A stretch of DNA of 64,000 bases from Sphingobacterium sp. UBA5670. GTDB taxonomy: Bacteria; Bacteroidota; Bacteroidia; Sphingobacteriales; Sphingobacteriaceae. Shown here in pieces: positions 33,583 through 44,309 of the stretch. Both the position numbers and the translations under genes were made by a program. The stretch covers positions 124,001 through 188,000 of the forward strand of contig NZ_DIIM01000002.1 in NCBI RefSeq assembly GCF_002420705.1, read 5' to 3'. A model generated the notes under the pieces. It was not told the origin of the DNA, ran no database searches, and saw only the letters and a program-made list of their open reading frames with translations. Each line of letters begins with the position of its first letter. The stretch's first letter is position 1.

Positions 33583-36500
33583 TTATTTGCTTTGGTTGTC
33601 AATCCATTGGCGCGCATTAACGAATGCCTCTATCCAAGGAGAGACTTCGTCTTGACGGCCTTTAGGATAGTTTGCCCAATGCCATTGGAAAACGGAGCGC
33701 TCAATATGCGGCATGGTTGCCAAGTGGCGTCCAGTTTTGTCACAGATCATTGCTGTGTTATAATCAGAGCCATTAGGGTTGTGCGGATATTGCTCATAAG
33801 CATATTTTGCAACAATATTGTATTGTTCTTCCGCATATGGAAGGTTGAATTTTCCTTCACCATGTGAAATCCATACACCCAATGTACTGCCGGCTAAAGT
33901 AGACAGCATAACAGAGTTATTTTCCTGTATTTTGACGGATATAAAGTTTGACTCATGCTTTCCGGAAGTATTGTGCAGCATTTTACCATGAATTTCATGT
34001 TCTGGGTTAATCATTTCCAGTTCCATGAATAACTGGCAACCGTTACAGATACCGACCGAAAGTGTGTCTGGACGGGCAAAGAAATCAGTTAGCGCTTTCT
34101 TCGCTTTTTCGTTGTAAAGGAAAGCACCGGCCCATCCTTTTGCCGAACCCAGTACATCTGAGTTGGAGAAACCACCGACAGCACCGATAAATTGAATATC
34201 TTCCAACGTTTCACGGCCAGATATCAAATCAGTCATGTGAACATCCTTCACATCAAATCCTGCTAAGAACATGGCATTTGCCATTTCGCGTTCCGAGTTG
34301 GAACCCTTCTCACGAAGGATTGCAGCTTTTGGACGTACCTTAGTTCCGTCTATTGTCGGTTTTTTACCGTCAAATTGACTTGGGAAAGTAAAGGTTAGGG
34401 GTTGATTTTTATAATTATCGAAACGTTGTTGTGCTGTTCCATTTTTAGATTGCTTGGAATCCAAAAGGAACGATGTCGTAGACCAGACATCGCGGGTAGC
34501 GGCAACATCGAAGCTAAATGACTCTCCCTGATTTTTAACGGTAACGGTATTTCCTTCAATCACCTGTCCGATTTTAACAGCTTCTACACCGGCTTCTTTA
34601 ACGACTGCTTCAAAAGCGGCATCGTCTTTTGCTTGTAGTACAAGTGCAATGTTTTCATTAAAGAAAGCTTTAACAGTATCGGATTCATTTAAAGAAGAAA
34701 GATCGTAGTTTGCAGCAAGGTTGACATCCGCAAATGTCATTTCCAATAATGTTGTAATCAAACCGCCTGATCCAACATCGTGACCAGCTTCGATCTGTCC
34801 TTGGTTAACTAATTTCTGTACCGTATTGAATGCAGTTTTAAAGTAAGCCGCATCCTGAATTGTCGGCACCTCAGTACCCAATTTATTGACAATTTGCGCA
34901 AATGAGGAACCGCCTAATTTGAAATTATCTTTTGATAAATTGATATAATAAATAGAACCAGCTTTTTTGTTCAATACAGGTTCTACCACTTTTGTGATAT
35001 CCGTACAATTTCCGGCTGCTGAAATAATCAATGTGCCAGGCGCAATAACATTTTCACCATTTGGATATTTTTGCTTCATGGACAAGGAATCTTTTCCCGT
35101 TGGAATATTGATTCCCAATGCAATAGCAAAATCTGAACAAGACTTAACAGCTTCGTACAGACGGGCATCTTCACCTTCGTTATTTGCAGCCCACATCCAA
35201 TTGGCAGACAAAGAGATTCCTGCAAGGCCATTTTTGATAGGTGCAAACACAATATTGGAAAGAGATTCGGCAATGGCAGTTCTGCTTGCTGCTGCTGGAT
35301 CAACCAACGCCGCAACAGGGGAGTGTCCAATTGTTGTCGCGATACCTTCCTTGCCTTTATAATCAAGAGCCATGACACCGACATTATTTAACGGCAATTG
35401 TAATGGTCCTGCACATTGTTGTTTGGCAACGCGTCCACCTACACAGCGGTCCACTTTATTCGTCAACCAATCTTTAGAAGCAACAGCTTCCAATTGCAAT
35501 ACTTGATTCAGGTAGCTTGGGATGTTAGCTGCATCATAAACGAGATCAGCATAATTGCGAACGACGGTTTTATCGCGCATAAAAGTTTTTGGCGATGAGC
35601 CAAAGAAATCTTCAAGTGCGTAATCCATTGGTTTTTCACCATTGCTTTTTGATTCGAAAGTAAAACGGTGATCACCAGTTACGTCACCTACAGTATACAT
35701 AGGGGCACGTTCACGGTCAGCAACGCGTTTCAAGATCTCTATATCATCTTCAGCAATGACAAGACCCATACGTTCCTGAGATTCATTACCGATAATTTCC
35801 TTAGCAGAAAGTGTAGGGTCACCTACAGGAAGTGCATCCAGGTCGATTAAACCACCTGTTTCTTCAACGAGTTCCGATAGACAGTTTAAGTGGCCACCAG
35901 CACCATGGTCATGAATAGAAACAATTGGATTATGATCTGACTCTACTAAACCACGAACAGCGTTGGCTGCACGTTTTTGCATTTCAGGATTAGAACGTTG
36001 GATTGCATTCAGTTCAATGCCAGAACCGAAAGCTCCTGTATCTGCAGAGGATACAGCCGCGCCACCCATACCGATACGGTAATTTTCACCGCCTAGGATT
36101 ACGATTTTGTCGCCTGTTTTTGGCGTATGTTTTTTTGCTTGATCTAATTTTCCATAACCTACACCGCCAGCTTGCATAATGACTTTATCGTAACCAAGTT
36201 TACGGCCGTCCTCTTCATGCTCGAAAGTCAGTACAGATCCAGTAATCAAAGGCTGACCAAACTTATTGCCGAAGTCCGAAGCACCATTGGAAGCTTTGAT
36301 CAGAATGTCTACAGGTGTTTGGTACAACCATTGACGCTCCTGCACTGCATTTTCCCATGGACGTGTTGTATTCAGATCTTTTGCTGGTTCGGTTACTGTT
36401 CCTGATTGCAGGCTCAGTTTGTTTTGTTCCAATCGCGAATAAGCGGTCATATAAACAGCTGTACCTGCCAAAGGAATCGCTCCCTGGCCACCGGCCATAC

Positions 36501-37314
36501 GGTCACGAATCTCACCTCCAGATCCAGTTGCTGCGCCAGAAAAAGGTTCAACAGTCGTTGGGAAATTGTGTGTTTCTGCTTTTACAGACAAGACAGAATC
36601 AAATGATTTCTCTTCGTAAAAATCCGGCTTGTCTGCAGATTTTGGTGCAAATTGTGTTACACGTGGGCCTTTAATAAAGGCAACGTTATCTTTATAGGCT
36701 GAAACAATCTCGTTGGGATTGGTTTCAGAAGTTTTTTTGATTAATTTAAATAGGGAAGTAGGTTGTTCTTCGCCATCAATGATAAAGGTACCATTGAAAA
36801 TTTTGTGTCTACAGTGTTCAGAATTAGCCTGCGAAAAAGCAAACACTTCAGAGTCTGTCAACCGGCGGCCCAATTTGGTCGATAGGTTATTGAGATAGTC
36901 GACTTCTTCTGGATTTAGGGCCAGACCTTCAGATTTATTGTAAGCATCGATGTCTTCGATTTCCAATATCGGTTCCGGTGTGATGTTGACGGTGTACATG
37001 TCCTGTGTCAACATGCTGAACTTTTGCGAAATCATGGGATCGAAGTCATTGAAATCTGCTGGTACCGGTTGAAATTCTTCGATGCGAACAATTCCTTGGA
37101 TGCCCATATTTTGCGTGATTTCTACGGCGTTGGTACTCCAGGGAGTGACCATCGCTGCGCGGGGTCCTACAAAGTAATGGTTAAGGTTTTGGTCGTCAAG
37201 TTTTTTGGCGTTGCCGAATAGCCAGTTGAGTTTAGTAATGTCTTCTTGTGATAAAGAGTTTACGCTTTGAACACCGTATACAGTGTTCGATGGGTTCTCA
37301 AAGAAATGAATCAT
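33583..37314 (-). CDS. purL: Phosphoribosylformylglycinamidine synthase (large single-chain PurL)
   Basis: Fourth step of purine synthesis: FGAR plus glutamine and ATP to FGAM. Single-chain form (1243 aa), as in E. coli, with the PurS-like N-terminal domain, linker, two AIR-synthase-like halves ([22 protein letters not shown] region; [12 protein letters not shown]) and a C-terminal class I glutaminase (nucleophile Cys in [10 protein letters not shown]; His/Glu in [10 protein letters not shown] and late [11 protein letters not shown]). The longest frame reaches 37356, but the ATG at 37314 ([14 protein letters not shown]) is the family start. Confidence 0.96.
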   Translation of the reverse strand: MIHFFENPSNTVYGVQSVNSLSQEDITKLNWLFGNAKKLDDQNLNHYFVGPRAAMVTPWSTNAVEITQNMGIQGIVRIEEFQPVPADFNDFDPMISQKFSMLTQDMYTVNITPEPILEIEDIDAYNKSEGLALNPEEVDYLNNLSTKLGRRLTDSEVFAFSQANSEHCRHKIFNGTFIIDGEEQPTSLFKLIKKTSETNPNEIVSAYKDNVAFIKGPRVTQFAPKSADKPDFYEEKSFDSVLSVKAETHNFPTTVEPFSGAATGSGGEIRDRMAGGQGAIPLAGTAVYMTAYSRLEQNKLSLQSGTVTEPAKDLNTTRPWENAVQERQWLYQTPVDILIKASNGASDFGNKFGQPLITGSVLTFEHEEDGRKLGYDKVIMQAGGVGYGKLDQAKKHTPKTGDKIVILGGENYRIGMGGAAVSSADTGAFGSGIELNAIQRSNPEMQKRAANAVRGLVESDHNPIVSIHDHGAGGHLNCLSELVEETGGLIDLDALPVGDPTLSAKEIIGNESQERMGLVIAEDDIEILKRVADRERAPMYTVGDVTGDHRFTFESKSNGEKPMDYALEDFFGSSPKTFMRDKTVVRNYADLVYDAANIPSYLNQVLQLEAVASKDWLTNKVDRCVGGRVAKQQCAGPLQLPLNNVGVMALDYKGKEGIATTIGHSPVAALVDPAAASRTAIAESLSNIVFAPIKNGLAGISLSANWMWAANNEGEDARLYEAVKSCSDFAIALGINIPTGKDSLSMKQKYPNGENVIAPGTLIISAAGNCTDITKVVEPVLNKKAGSIYYINLSKDNFKLGGSSFAQIVNKLGTEVPTIQDAAYFKTAFNTVQKLVNQGQIEAGHDVGSGGLITTLLEMTFADVNLAANYDLSSLNESDTVKAFFNENIALVLQAKDDAAFEAVVKEAGVEAVKIGQVIEGNTVTVKNQGESFSFDVAATRDVWSTTSFLLDSKQSKNGTAQQRFDNYKNQPLTFTFPSQFDGKKPTIDGTKVRPKAAILREKGSNSEREMANAMFLAGFDVKDVHMTDLISGRETLEDIQFIGAVGGFSNSDVLGSAKGWAGAFLYNEKAKKALTDFFARPDTLSVGICNGCQLFMELEMINPEHEIHGKMLHNTSGKHESNFISVKIQENNSVMLSTLAGSTLGVWISHGEGKFNLPYAEEQYNIVAKYAYEQYPHNPNGSDYNTAMICDKTGRHLATMPHIERSVFQWHWANYPKGRQDEVSPWIEAFVNARQWIDNQSK

Positions 37315-37501
37315 TATAAGTGTTTGTTTTGAACGTTCTTCAAATTTAAAGCACAAAGTTACATATTATTTTCATGGAAATGATTGCATTTTGATTAAAA
37401 AATAGGTCTTGATTGCCGTTATAAAAATAACCGGAATTGTTACTATTCGTAAAGACCATCTGATGAATTACGTCTCGATCTGCAGAACCAAGCGGTAGGA
37501 G

Positions 37502-37551
37502 AAGTCCCTTCAAGTCCCCTAAACTCCCTTAAACTCCCCTCAAGTCCCTAC
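37502..37551 (+). repeat. Five tandem 10-base C-rich repeats
   Basis: Five consecutive decamers of form AA(G/C)TCCC(T/C)Tx: units start at 37502, 37512, 37522, 37532 and 37542. The period equals about one helical turn. It lies in the divergent purL/pheT region, next to a GC-rich inverted-repeat element. Confidence 0.8.
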
Positions 37552-37760
37552 ACCTTCGGCAACGGCTCGGGATTGCTTCGCCACTGGCTATGGACTGCTT
37601 TGGGGCTGCTTCGGCTCCGCTTCGCCCATGCATCGGCTAGACTTCGGCAATGAGCCAAACAACAGTCAAACAATTGGCAAACAACAGGCGAAGCAATAGG
37701 GAGGTTGCCCCGAATTTGGCCCGAACGAAGCAGCACGATTTCCCGACAAATTACCGAAGA
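37552..37760. repeat. GC-rich structured intergenic element upstream of pheT
   Basis: A patch clearly richer in G+C than its surroundings, with repeated CTTCGGC and GCTTCG words. Arms ATTGCTTCGCC (37572-37582) and GGCGAAGCAAT (37687-37697) form a perfect 11-base inverted repeat 104 bases apart. It contains a minus-strand open frame without any protein-like features. The rest of the 37315-37834 gap is AT-rich and must hold the purL and pheT promoters. The patch may be a dispersed repeat of REP/BIME type; that needs genome comparison. Confidence 0.5.
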
Positions 37761-37834
37761 GACCGATGATCGGCAAATTGACGTTGGATATAAACGCAAA
37801 TTTATCTAAGTTTGTGCATCAAATCAGATTCGAG

Positions 37835-40231
37835 ATGAATATTTCATATAATTGGTTAAAACAACACGTTAATATAGATTCGACTCCAGAAGAACTCTCT
37901 TTGATTCTGACAAATACAGGATTGGAAGTAGAGGCTTTGGACGTTGTACAGAGTATCCCAGGTGGATTAGATAGCTTGGTCGTTGGTGAAGTGAAAACTT
38001 GTGAACAACACCCGAATGCAGATAAATTGAGAGTAACTACCGTTGATGTAGGCGGTCCGGAGCTTTTGCATATCGTATGTGGCGCACCAAATTGCCGTAC
38101 AGGTTTAAAGGTCATTGTGGCCACTGTTGGTACGACTTGTCATCCGATGACAGGGGAGCCTTTTAAAATCACAAAATCTAAAATCCGTGGCGAGGTTTCC
38201 GAAGGTATGTTATGTGGTGAAGACGAAATTGGTTTGGGTACTTCACATGCCGGTATTGTTGAGTTGCCGGCCGATGTTGCGGTAGGTACACTGGTTAAAG
38301 ATCATTATAATATTCAGGATGATTACCGCTACGAGATCGGTTTAACGCCCAATCGTGCGGATGCAGCTTCCCATTTGGGCGTTGCAAGAGATATTGCAGC
38401 ACATTCCCGTACGCAACTGCTGAAAGCAGATGTTTCGGCATTCAAAGCAGGTGCTGCAGAAGGAACAGCTGTGGTTGTCGACAATGCGCAGGCGAGCCCC
38501 CGCTACAGCGGTATTAATATCAGTGGCGTCCAGGTTGCTGAATCTCCAGACTGGTTAAAAGAAAAATTAAATGTGATCGGCGTTCGTCCGATCAATAATA
38601 TCGTAGACGTTACGAATTACATTTTACATGATTTAGGGCAGCCGCTTCATGCTTTTGATGCCGATAAAATTGCTGGAAATAAAGTCCTTGTTCGTCTTGC
38701 GACTGAGGGTGAGAAATTTGTTACCCTGGATGGGGTAGAGCGTACCTTGTCTGCAGAGGACTTGGTGATCGCCGACGCTGAAAAACCGATGTGTATTGCG
38801 GGTGTTTTTGGTGGTGCATTTTCCGGTGTTTCTGCAGAAACAACAAATGTATTTTTGGAATCGGCTTATTTCAATGCTGTTTCGGTTCGTAAAACCTCCA
38901 AAAGACATGGACTAAAAACTGACGCATCTTTCCGTTTCGAACGTGGGACCGATCCTAATATGACGGTTGAAGCGCTAAAACGTGCGGCTTTATTGATTCA
39001 GGAAATCGCTGGTGGAACTATTTCATCGACTTTAAAAGATGAATATCCTGTCGAGATCAAACCATTTTCATTTCATGTAAGTTATGCAAATGTGGTTCGT
39101 CTCATCGGACAGGCTATTCCAAATGACGAAATCAAATCGATTATCGTAGCCTTGGGGATTGAAGTTGCTGCCGAAACCGAATCGGGACTTGATGTCTTGG
39201 TACCGGCTTATCGCGTAGATGTCACACGTGAAGTGGATGTTGTTGAAGAGGTATTGCGGATTTATGGTTACAACAATATCGAGTTGAAATCACAAATTAA
39301 AGCGTCTTTAAATACGGTGGAGAAACCGGAGAAGGAAGTCGTTTTAAATCAATTGGCTGATCTATTGATTGCAAATGGATTCCGTGAAATTCTATCCAAT
39401 TCATTAACGAAACTGGATTATGCTGATGAGCCTGAAACAGCAGTAAAGCTGTTTAATCCATTGAGCTCCGATTTGGATACAATGCGTCAAAACATGGTAT
39501 TTTCTGTTTTGAATGCGATTGAATATAATCAGAAAAGAAGAAATTTCGATCTTAAGTTCTTTGAATTTGGGAAGACTTATGCATTGGACGGAGAAGGATA
39601 TAAAGAGACGCAGCATCTTGTTTTTGCATTGACAGGAAAAAATGAGCCGGAGCAATGGAACAACAAGAAAGAAGGTGTTAGTTTCTATCACCTCAAAGCG
39701 GCAGTGGACACCCTTGTCAAGCGTCTGAAAATCGAAGGAATCCAAATCCAGGATGCTTCGAGCAAGCATTTTGCTTATGGTTTATCCTATATGAAAGGGC
39801 AAAAATGTCTGGTTTCTTTCGGTGCTGTTGCTGATGCCGATCTGAAAAAGGCAGATGTAGAAGGTCAGGTTTTCTTTGCAGACTTCGATTGGGATGTTTT
39901 GATGAAAATTATTCGCAAAAATAGCATCCAATATAAAGAAGTGTCCAAATTCCCTGCTGTACGTCGAGATCTATCACTTTTGATCGACGAAAATGTGAGC
40001 TTTGACAAGCTGCAATTTATTGCGCAAAAGACCGAACGTAAGCTTCTGAAGGAGGTAAATGTGTTTGATGTCTATAAAGGTGATAAAATTCCGGCGGGGA
40101 AAAAGTCTTATGCTCTGAGCTTTATCTTGCAGGACGAAGAAAAAACACTTACGGATAAGCAAATTGATGCGATAGTTCAAAAATTAATTGTTAATTTTGA
40201 GAAGGAACTAGGCGCAGAAGTGCGCGGTTAA
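37835..40231 (+). CDS. pheT: Phenylalanyl-tRNA synthetase beta subunit
   Basis: Beta chain of the alpha2-beta2 enzyme. 798 aa: N-terminal core (MNISYNWLKQHV), tRNA-binding EMAP-like domain (SLVVGEVKTCEQHPNADKLRV), B3/B4 editing region (NRADAASHLGVARDIA; PINNIVDVTNYILHDLGQPLHAFDADKI), B5 domain, and a C-terminal ferredoxin-fold anticodon-binding domain (FPAVRRDLSLLIDENVSF). The frame extends to 37766, but ATG 37835 is the family start. pheS is not adjacent. A coiled-coil gene and zapA follow on the same strand. Confidence 0.96.
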   Translation: MNISYNWLKQHVNIDSTPEELSLILTNTGLEVEALDVVQSIPGGLDSLVVGEVKTCEQHPNADKLRVTTVDVGGPELLHIVCGAPNCRTGLKVIVATVGTTCHPMTGEPFKITKSKIRGEVSEGMLCGEDEIGLGTSHAGIVELPADVAVGTLVKDHYNIQDDYRYEIGLTPNRADAASHLGVARDIAAHSRTQLLKADVSAFKAGAAEGTAVVVDNAQASPRYSGINISGVQVAESPDWLKEKLNVIGVRPINNIVDVTNYILHDLGQPLHAFDADKIAGNKVLVRLATEGEKFVTLDGVERTLSAEDLVIADAEKPMCIAGVFGGAFSGVSAETTNVFLESAYFNAVSVRKTSKRHGLKTDASFRFERGTDPNMTVEALKRAALLIQEIAGGTISSTLKDEYPVEIKPFSFHVSYANVVRLIGQAIPNDEIKSIIVALGIEVAAETESGLDVLVPAYRVDVTREVDVVEEVLRIYGYNNIELKSQIKASLNTVEKPEKEVVLNQLADLLIANGFREILSNSLTKLDYADEPETAVKLFNPLSSDLDTMRQNMVFSVLNAIEYNQKRRNFDLKFFEFGKTYALDGEGYKETQHLVFALTGKNEPEQWNNKKEGVSFYHLKAAVDTLVKRLKIEGIQIQDASSKHFAYGLSYMKGQKCLVSFGAVADADLKKADVEGQVFFADFDWDVLMKIIRKNSIQYKEVSKFPAVRRDLSLLIDENVSFDKLQFIAQKTERKLLKEVNVFDVYKGDKIPAGKKSYALSFILQDEEKTLTDKQIDAIVQKLIVNFEKELGAEVRG

Positions 40232-40271
40232 TTAGAGAAACAACATTAATTGGTAATATTCAATTTTTAAT

Positions 40272-40577
40272 ATGGCAACATTGTCTTCACAAATGAATCT
40301 AATCGTTGAGAAAACGAAAAATTTAATTCAATTGTGCGAAGTCTTGCAAGAAGAAAATGATTTGCTTAAATTAGAGGTACAATCCTTAAAAGTAGCTTTC
40401 GATGCGAGCAACGATAAAAGCAAGCAATTGGAAGAGAAGGTCAAAGCACTGGCTGTAGCCCGTACGTTAGATTCTGAAACGGATAAGGAAGCAATTAATG
40501 AAAAAATACTTGACACAAAACAAAAAATTAACGATTTTGTGCGGGAAATAGACAAGTGTATTAGTTTGTTGAAGTAG
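40272..40577 (+). CDS. Coiled-coil hypothetical protein upstream of zapA
   Basis: 101 aa, almost wholly predicted alpha-helical coiled coil (residues about 10-60: VEKTKNLIQLCEVLQEENDLLKLEVQSLKVAF broken into heptads). It is Leu/Glu/Lys-rich, with no signal or membrane helix. It resembles ZapB-sized division coiled coils only in general character. Position between pheT and zapA on the same strand, with short gaps (40 and 54 bases), suggests cotranscription and possibly a cell-division role; that is inference. Confidence 0.7.
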   Translation: MATLSSQMNLIVEKTKNLIQLCEVLQEENDLLKLEVQSLKVAFDASNDKSKQLEEKVKALAVARTLDSETDKEAINEKILDTKQKINDFVREIDKCISLLK

Positions 40578-40631
40578 TTGGAATACGTGTTAGCGGATTG
40601 AAACTAATACAACGTTAAAAAGCTCAAAGAA

Positions 40632-40922
40632 ATGGGAGAGATTTCCATAAAAATAAATATCGCAGATCGTGTTTATCCCCTAAGGGTGGAGAGCGCGGAA
40701 GAAGAAGTAATTCGGCATGCTGCGAAATTGATAAATGAAAAAGTAAAGGAATTGCAGGAAAACTATACTGTGAGAGATAAGCAGGATTTGTTGTCCATGT
40801 GTGTATTGCAATTTGCGACGCGTATGCTAAATGCAGAGCGTCAGTCCCAGAACCACGAAGTGGGACTGGAAAATTCAGTACAGGAACTTGATCAGTTGTT
40901 GACGGATTTCTTTAAAAAATAA
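40632..40922 (+). CDS. zapA: Cell division protein ZapA
   Basis: FtsZ-associated protein of 96 aa. N-terminal beta-alpha unit (EISIKINIADRVYPLRVESAEEEVIRHAAKLIN) followed by a C-terminal helix for dimerisation. It bundles FtsZ filaments at mid-cell. It is followed directly by the 6S RNA candidate, the same order seen for zapA and ssrS in E. coli, which strengthens both calls. Confidence 0.88.
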   Translation: MGEISIKINIADRVYPLRVESAEEEVIRHAAKLINEKVKELQENYTVRDKQDLLSMCVLQFATRMLNAERQSQNHEVGLENSVQELDQLLTDFFKK

Positions 40923-40949
40923 ATTTACGTTCTTTATATTTAGAGCTTA

Positions 40950-41136
40950 AACGACGAATTTGCCGCAATTAAATTCGGGTTGTCACTATTTTAAACTTAA
41001 CGCTTCAATATTACAGGCGCAAAAAGATATAGGCCATTTTGCGAAAGCCATCTGGGTCATAATCTAAGCCTAATTATGTAATCACGAAGTTTAATAATAC
41101 ATGAGACCTGTTTAAATTTAATTGCGGTTTTTTTTT
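40950..41136 (+). ncRNA. ssrS: 6S RNA candidate (6S-Flavo type)
   Basis: A long rod-like hairpin fills most of the 349-base gap between zapA and rny. The closing stem CCGCAATTAAATT (40963-40975) pairs perfectly over 13 bases with 41115-41127, extended by a G-U pair, and runs straight into a T9 tract (41128-41136). Further in, CGGGTT pairs with GACCTG after a TTT bulge, then TATT/TTAAACTT pairs with AAGTTTAA/AATA around a bulged T, and an inner ATTACA/TGTAAT and CGCAAAA/TTTTGCG fold closes the rod. The interrupted stem matches 6S RNA, which sequesters the housekeeping RNA polymerase. The 5' end is approximate. Confidence 0.8.
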
Positions 41137-41271
41137 GTCATGAAACCCTAATCATGAGCCGCGAGGCTTCGCTGCAGTTCGAAGGGAAAAGCAGAATTGG
41201 GCCAATGATTATACTGGAATTTAGAATAATTAATAAAAACAAACATACATACATAATACAATTATACATAC

Positions 41272-42825
41272 ATGGACATCGCAATTTATAGCATAATTTC
41301 TCTGATTGTTGGTGTTGTTATAGGTCGTTATCTATTGGTTCTGTTATTTAAAAAACAAGAGCAGGAAGCCAAGGATAAGGTAAATAGCATACTGAAAGAT
41401 GCAGAGCAGGAAGGGGAACACATTAAAAAGAAACGCCTATTAGAGGCCAAAGAAAAGTTCCTTCAATTAAAATCTGAACACGAAAAGGAAGTCAATCAAC
41501 GTAATAATACCATCAACCAAAAGGAAAATACGTTAAGACAAAAAGAACAGTCAATTAACCAAAAGCTGGAAAACATCAATCGCGATAAGCAAGAGGTGGA
41601 TACGAAGAAAAAACAGCTGGATAAATTAGTTGAATTGAATGAAAAGAAATCCGAAGAAGTAGAAGCACTCAAATTACAACAGATTAAACAATTGGAGAGC
41701 ATCGCTGGCGTTACTGCTGACGAGGCGAAAAACCAGTTGGTGGATTCTTTGCGCGAAGAAGCTCGCTCACAAGCGATGATTCAAATCAAGGATATTGTTG
41801 ATGAAGCGAAACTGACAGCAACAAAAGAAGCGAAGAAAGTTGTTATCCAGACAATTCAGCGTACGGCAACGGAATCTGCCATCGAAAATACGGTTTCTAT
41901 TTTCAATATTGAAAATGACGAAATCAAAGGTCGTATTATTGGTCGTGAAGGTCGTAATATCCGTGCTCTTGAGGCTGCAACTGGTGTGGAGATTATCGTA
42001 GATGATACGCCGGAGGCTATTATCTTATCTGGTTTTGATCCTGTTCGTCGTGAGATTGCCCGCTTGGCTTTGCATCGTTTGGTGACTGACGGACGTATTC
42101 ACCCGGCCCGCATCGAGGAAGTTGTCGCAAAAACACGTACCCAGATTGAAGACGAGATCGTTGAAATAGGTGAACGTACAGCCATTGATTTAGGTATCCA
42201 TGGCTTACACCCTGAATTGATCCGTATGGTAGGTCGTATGCGTTACCGTTCGTCTTATGGACAGAATCTTTTACAGCACTCGCGTGAGGTTGCTAATTTT
42301 GCTGCTACAATGGCTGCAGAACTGGGCCTGAATGTTAAACACGCAAAACGCGCAGGATTACTACACGATATTGGAAAAGTGCCTGATGATAACCCAGAAC
42401 TGCCGCACGCCATCTTAGGTATGCAGCTTGCCGAAAAATATAAGGAACACCCGGATGTATGCAATGCTATCGGAGCTCACCACGATGAGATCGAGATGAC
42501 TGCTTTGATATCGCCAATTGTTCAAGCCTGTGACGCCATTTCCGGCGCACGTCCAGGTGCACGCCGCGAGGTGGTAGAAAGCTATATCAAACGTCTGAAA
42601 GAGCTGGAAGATTTGGCGCTGTCTTATCCTGGAGTTGAGAAAACTTTTGCGATACAAGCTGGACGTGAGCTTCGTGTGATCGTAGAAAGCGAGAAGGTGT
42701 CTGATGCGCAATCAGAAATATTAGCGGCTGATATTTCCAACCGTATCCAAACGGAAATGACTTATCCGGGACAAATTAAAGTTACTGTAATCCGCGAGAC
42801 AAGATCTGTGTCTTACGCGAAATAG
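41272..42825 (+). CDS. rny: Ribonuclease Y
   Basis: Membrane-anchored endoribonuclease that starts mRNA decay. 517 aa: N-terminal transmembrane helix ([19 protein letters not shown], about 7-25), a long charged coiled coil (about 27-200), a KH RNA-binding domain ([30 protein letters not shown]), and an HD phosphodiesterase domain with the metal-binding HD in GLLHDIGKV. Length and domain order are normal. The leader (41137-41271) contains AT-rich ACAT repeats but no gene. Confidence 0.95.
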   Translation: MDIAIYSIISLIVGVVIGRYLLVLLFKKQEQEAKDKVNSILKDAEQEGEHIKKKRLLEAKEKFLQLKSEHEKEVNQRNNTINQKENTLRQKEQSINQKLENINRDKQEVDTKKKQLDKLVELNEKKSEEVEALKLQQIKQLESIAGVTADEAKNQLVDSLREEARSQAMIQIKDIVDEAKLTATKEAKKVVIQTIQRTATESAIENTVSIFNIENDEIKGRIIGREGRNIRALEAATGVEIIVDDTPEAIILSGFDPVRREIARLALHRLVTDGRIHPARIEEVVAKTRTQIEDEIVEIGERTAIDLGIHGLHPELIRMVGRMRYRSSYGQNLLQHSREVANFAATMAAELGLNVKHAKRAGLLHDIGKVPDDNPELPHAILGMQLAEKYKEHPDVCNAIGAHHDEIEMTALISPIVQACDAISGARPGARREVVESYIKRLKELEDLALSYPGVEKTFAIQAGRELRVIVESEKVSDAQSEILAADISNRIQTEMTYPGQIKVTVIRETRSVSYAK

Positions 42826-42844
42826 ATCTATCGAGGTCAACAAT

Positions 42845-42884
42845 AATAAAAAAGCTCCAATCTGCTGATTGGAGCTTTTTTATT
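42845..42884 (+). terminator. Bidirectional terminator between rny and the HAD phosphatase
   Basis: AAAAAAGCTCCAATC, four-base loop, GATTGGAGCTTTTTT. The T-run reaches the stop codon of the convergent minus-strand gene. Confidence 0.9.
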
Positions 42885-43533
42885 AATCGAAAAATTCAAT
42901 TAAATCTGCTACGCTATGCAATAAATAGGCGGGCGATTCCTGTTCGAGTTCTGTCCGGCTACCATAGCCATACAGAACTCCTATCGCATCCATCCCCGTT
43001 TCCCTGGCACCAATCAGGTCGTGTTTGCGATCGCCGATCATGATGCAGTTTTGGGGATCCGTCAGGTTGGTATTTTCCATGACATACTGGATGACACTGG
43101 TTTTTGTCGGTCTGGAATCATCCAAAGCACTTCCACCTGCAAAATCAAAATATTGATCGATTGCAAAATGACTCAATATTTTTTTTGCGAATATTTCAGG
43201 TTTCGATGTCGCCAGGTAAATATGGTAATCTCTTGATTTTAGCTGTTCCAAAAGTTCGGGTACCCGATCAAACAGTATATTCTCGTATAATCCCACTGTC
43301 GAAAAGCGTTCCCGATATTTTTCGACACAGGTGATTGCTTCGTTTTCCTCAAAGCCAAAAGTATGCATAAAGGAATCTTTGAGCGGAGGACCGATCAAAG
43401 ATTTGAGACTGTTTAGGTCTGATGTCTGGATTCCTTTCGATTCCAGTGCATAAGCAATACATTTGGTGATACCTTCTGCGGGGTCAGTGAGTGTTCCGTC
43501 AAGATCGAATAAGATATGTTTATAAGACTTCAT
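42883..43533 (-). CDS. HAD-superfamily hydrolase, phosphoglycolate phosphatase-like
   Basis: 216 aa, HAD subfamily with an inserted helical cap. Motif I DLDGTLTDP (nucleophile Asp at about 10), motif II Thr/Ser in YLATSKPE, motif III Lys, motif IV in MIGDRKHDLIGARETGMDAIGVLYGYG. Similar proteins are annotated Gph or PpaX; the substrate cannot be decided. The gene stands alone and convergent with rny. Confidence 0.85.
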   Translation of the reverse strand: MKSYKHILFDLDGTLTDPAEGITKCIAYALESKGIQTSDLNSLKSLIGPPLKDSFMHTFGFEENEAITCVEKYRERFSTVGLYENILFDRVPELLEQLKSRDYHIYLATSKPEIFAKKILSHFAIDQYFDFAGGSALDDSRPTKTSVIQYVMENTNLTDPQNCIMIGDRKHDLIGARETGMDAIGVLYGYGSRTELEQESPAYLLHSVADLIEFFD

Positions 43534-43672
43534 GCTGCAATATTACGGAATAGTATAGGAGTAAGCGAGTCTGTGAAGCTTGAAAGTATTTAATGACTTA
43601 CGACAGACCAAAAAATAGCAAATTATTCTCCCGGAGGAGTGGGGCATGTCCAATTTTTGTTAAATTTGCCGA

Positions 43673-44200
43673 ATGAAACAAAAGAAGAAAGTTCAAGAAG
43701 CTGAACCTTTGCGTTCCGTGGATAAGTATTTTGCGGAATTGGATGCTAATTTTCAGGATCCAGCCAACCGTGTTATCCAGGCCATCTTTTTACCCCTATT
43801 ATTTTTCGGTATTATGGGATGTATCTGGATGATCCCTTTCCCTCAATTTGAATTCTTGGTTAAACTTAATTGGCATACTTTTCTGAATTGGGGGTCTTTC
43901 TTCATCGCTATTGTTATCTACTTTTATTTAAAGCTTTCGGCAACTTTATCCTACGCGATTTTATTCTCTATTGGGGCCATGAGTTATTTCATCGTGCAGC
44001 TGGAATATGTGCAAAAGAATGGCGGTCCTGCTGTAATCTGGGTGTGTTTGGCTATTGCTTTGGTATCCATCATCATGCTGTTTTTGGGTAAAGGCAAGGA
44101 AAAAAAGAAAGTTACCGGGCCGCAATTCCTGCAGTTTTTGCTGGTGGGACCGATATGGTTATGGCATTTTGTCTTTAAAAAAATGAAATTACGCTATTAG
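43673..44200 (+). CDS. DUF962/Mpo1-like membrane protein
   Basis: 175 aa with about four transmembrane helices and a basic C-terminus. The N-terminal YFAELDANFQDPANRVIQAIFLPLLFFG and C-terminal QFLQFLLVGPIWLWHF resemble the layout of DUF962 (yeast Mpo1) proteins. However, the histidines usually found in those positions are largely replaced, so dioxygenase activity is doubtful. The family call is tentative. Confidence 0.5.
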   Translation: MKQKKKVQEAEPLRSVDKYFAELDANFQDPANRVIQAIFLPLLFFGIMGCIWMIPFPQFEFLVKLNWHTFLNWGSFFIAIVIYFYLKLSATLSYAILFSIGAMSYFIVQLEYVQKNGGPAVIWVCLAIALVSIIMLFLGKGKEKKKVTGPQFLQFLLVGPIWLWHFVFKKMKLRY

Positions 44201-44264
44201 CTGCGCCTTATAGGTGATCGGAGGCCTGTGTAGGACGAGATCTTCTGATAGGTAGTATATGCGC

Positions 44265-44302
44265 AAAAAAAAGCCCGAACTGTTCTCAATTCGGGCTTTT
44301 TT
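44265..44302 (+). terminator. Bidirectional terminator before the ABC permease gene
   Basis: AAAAAAGCCCGAA, ten-base loop, TTCGGGCTTTTTT. It serves the plus-strand membrane protein gene and the minus-strand ABC operon. Confidence 0.9.
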
Positions 44303-44309
44303 GATCACT

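Noticed and set aside
37502..37551. Tandem decamers as a CRISPR array
   Set aside because: Units are contiguous with no spacers, and no cas genes are nearby.
37548..37799. 83-codon minus-strand frame with many Arg and Ser
   Set aside because: It is created by the GC-rich repeat element and has no protein-family features.
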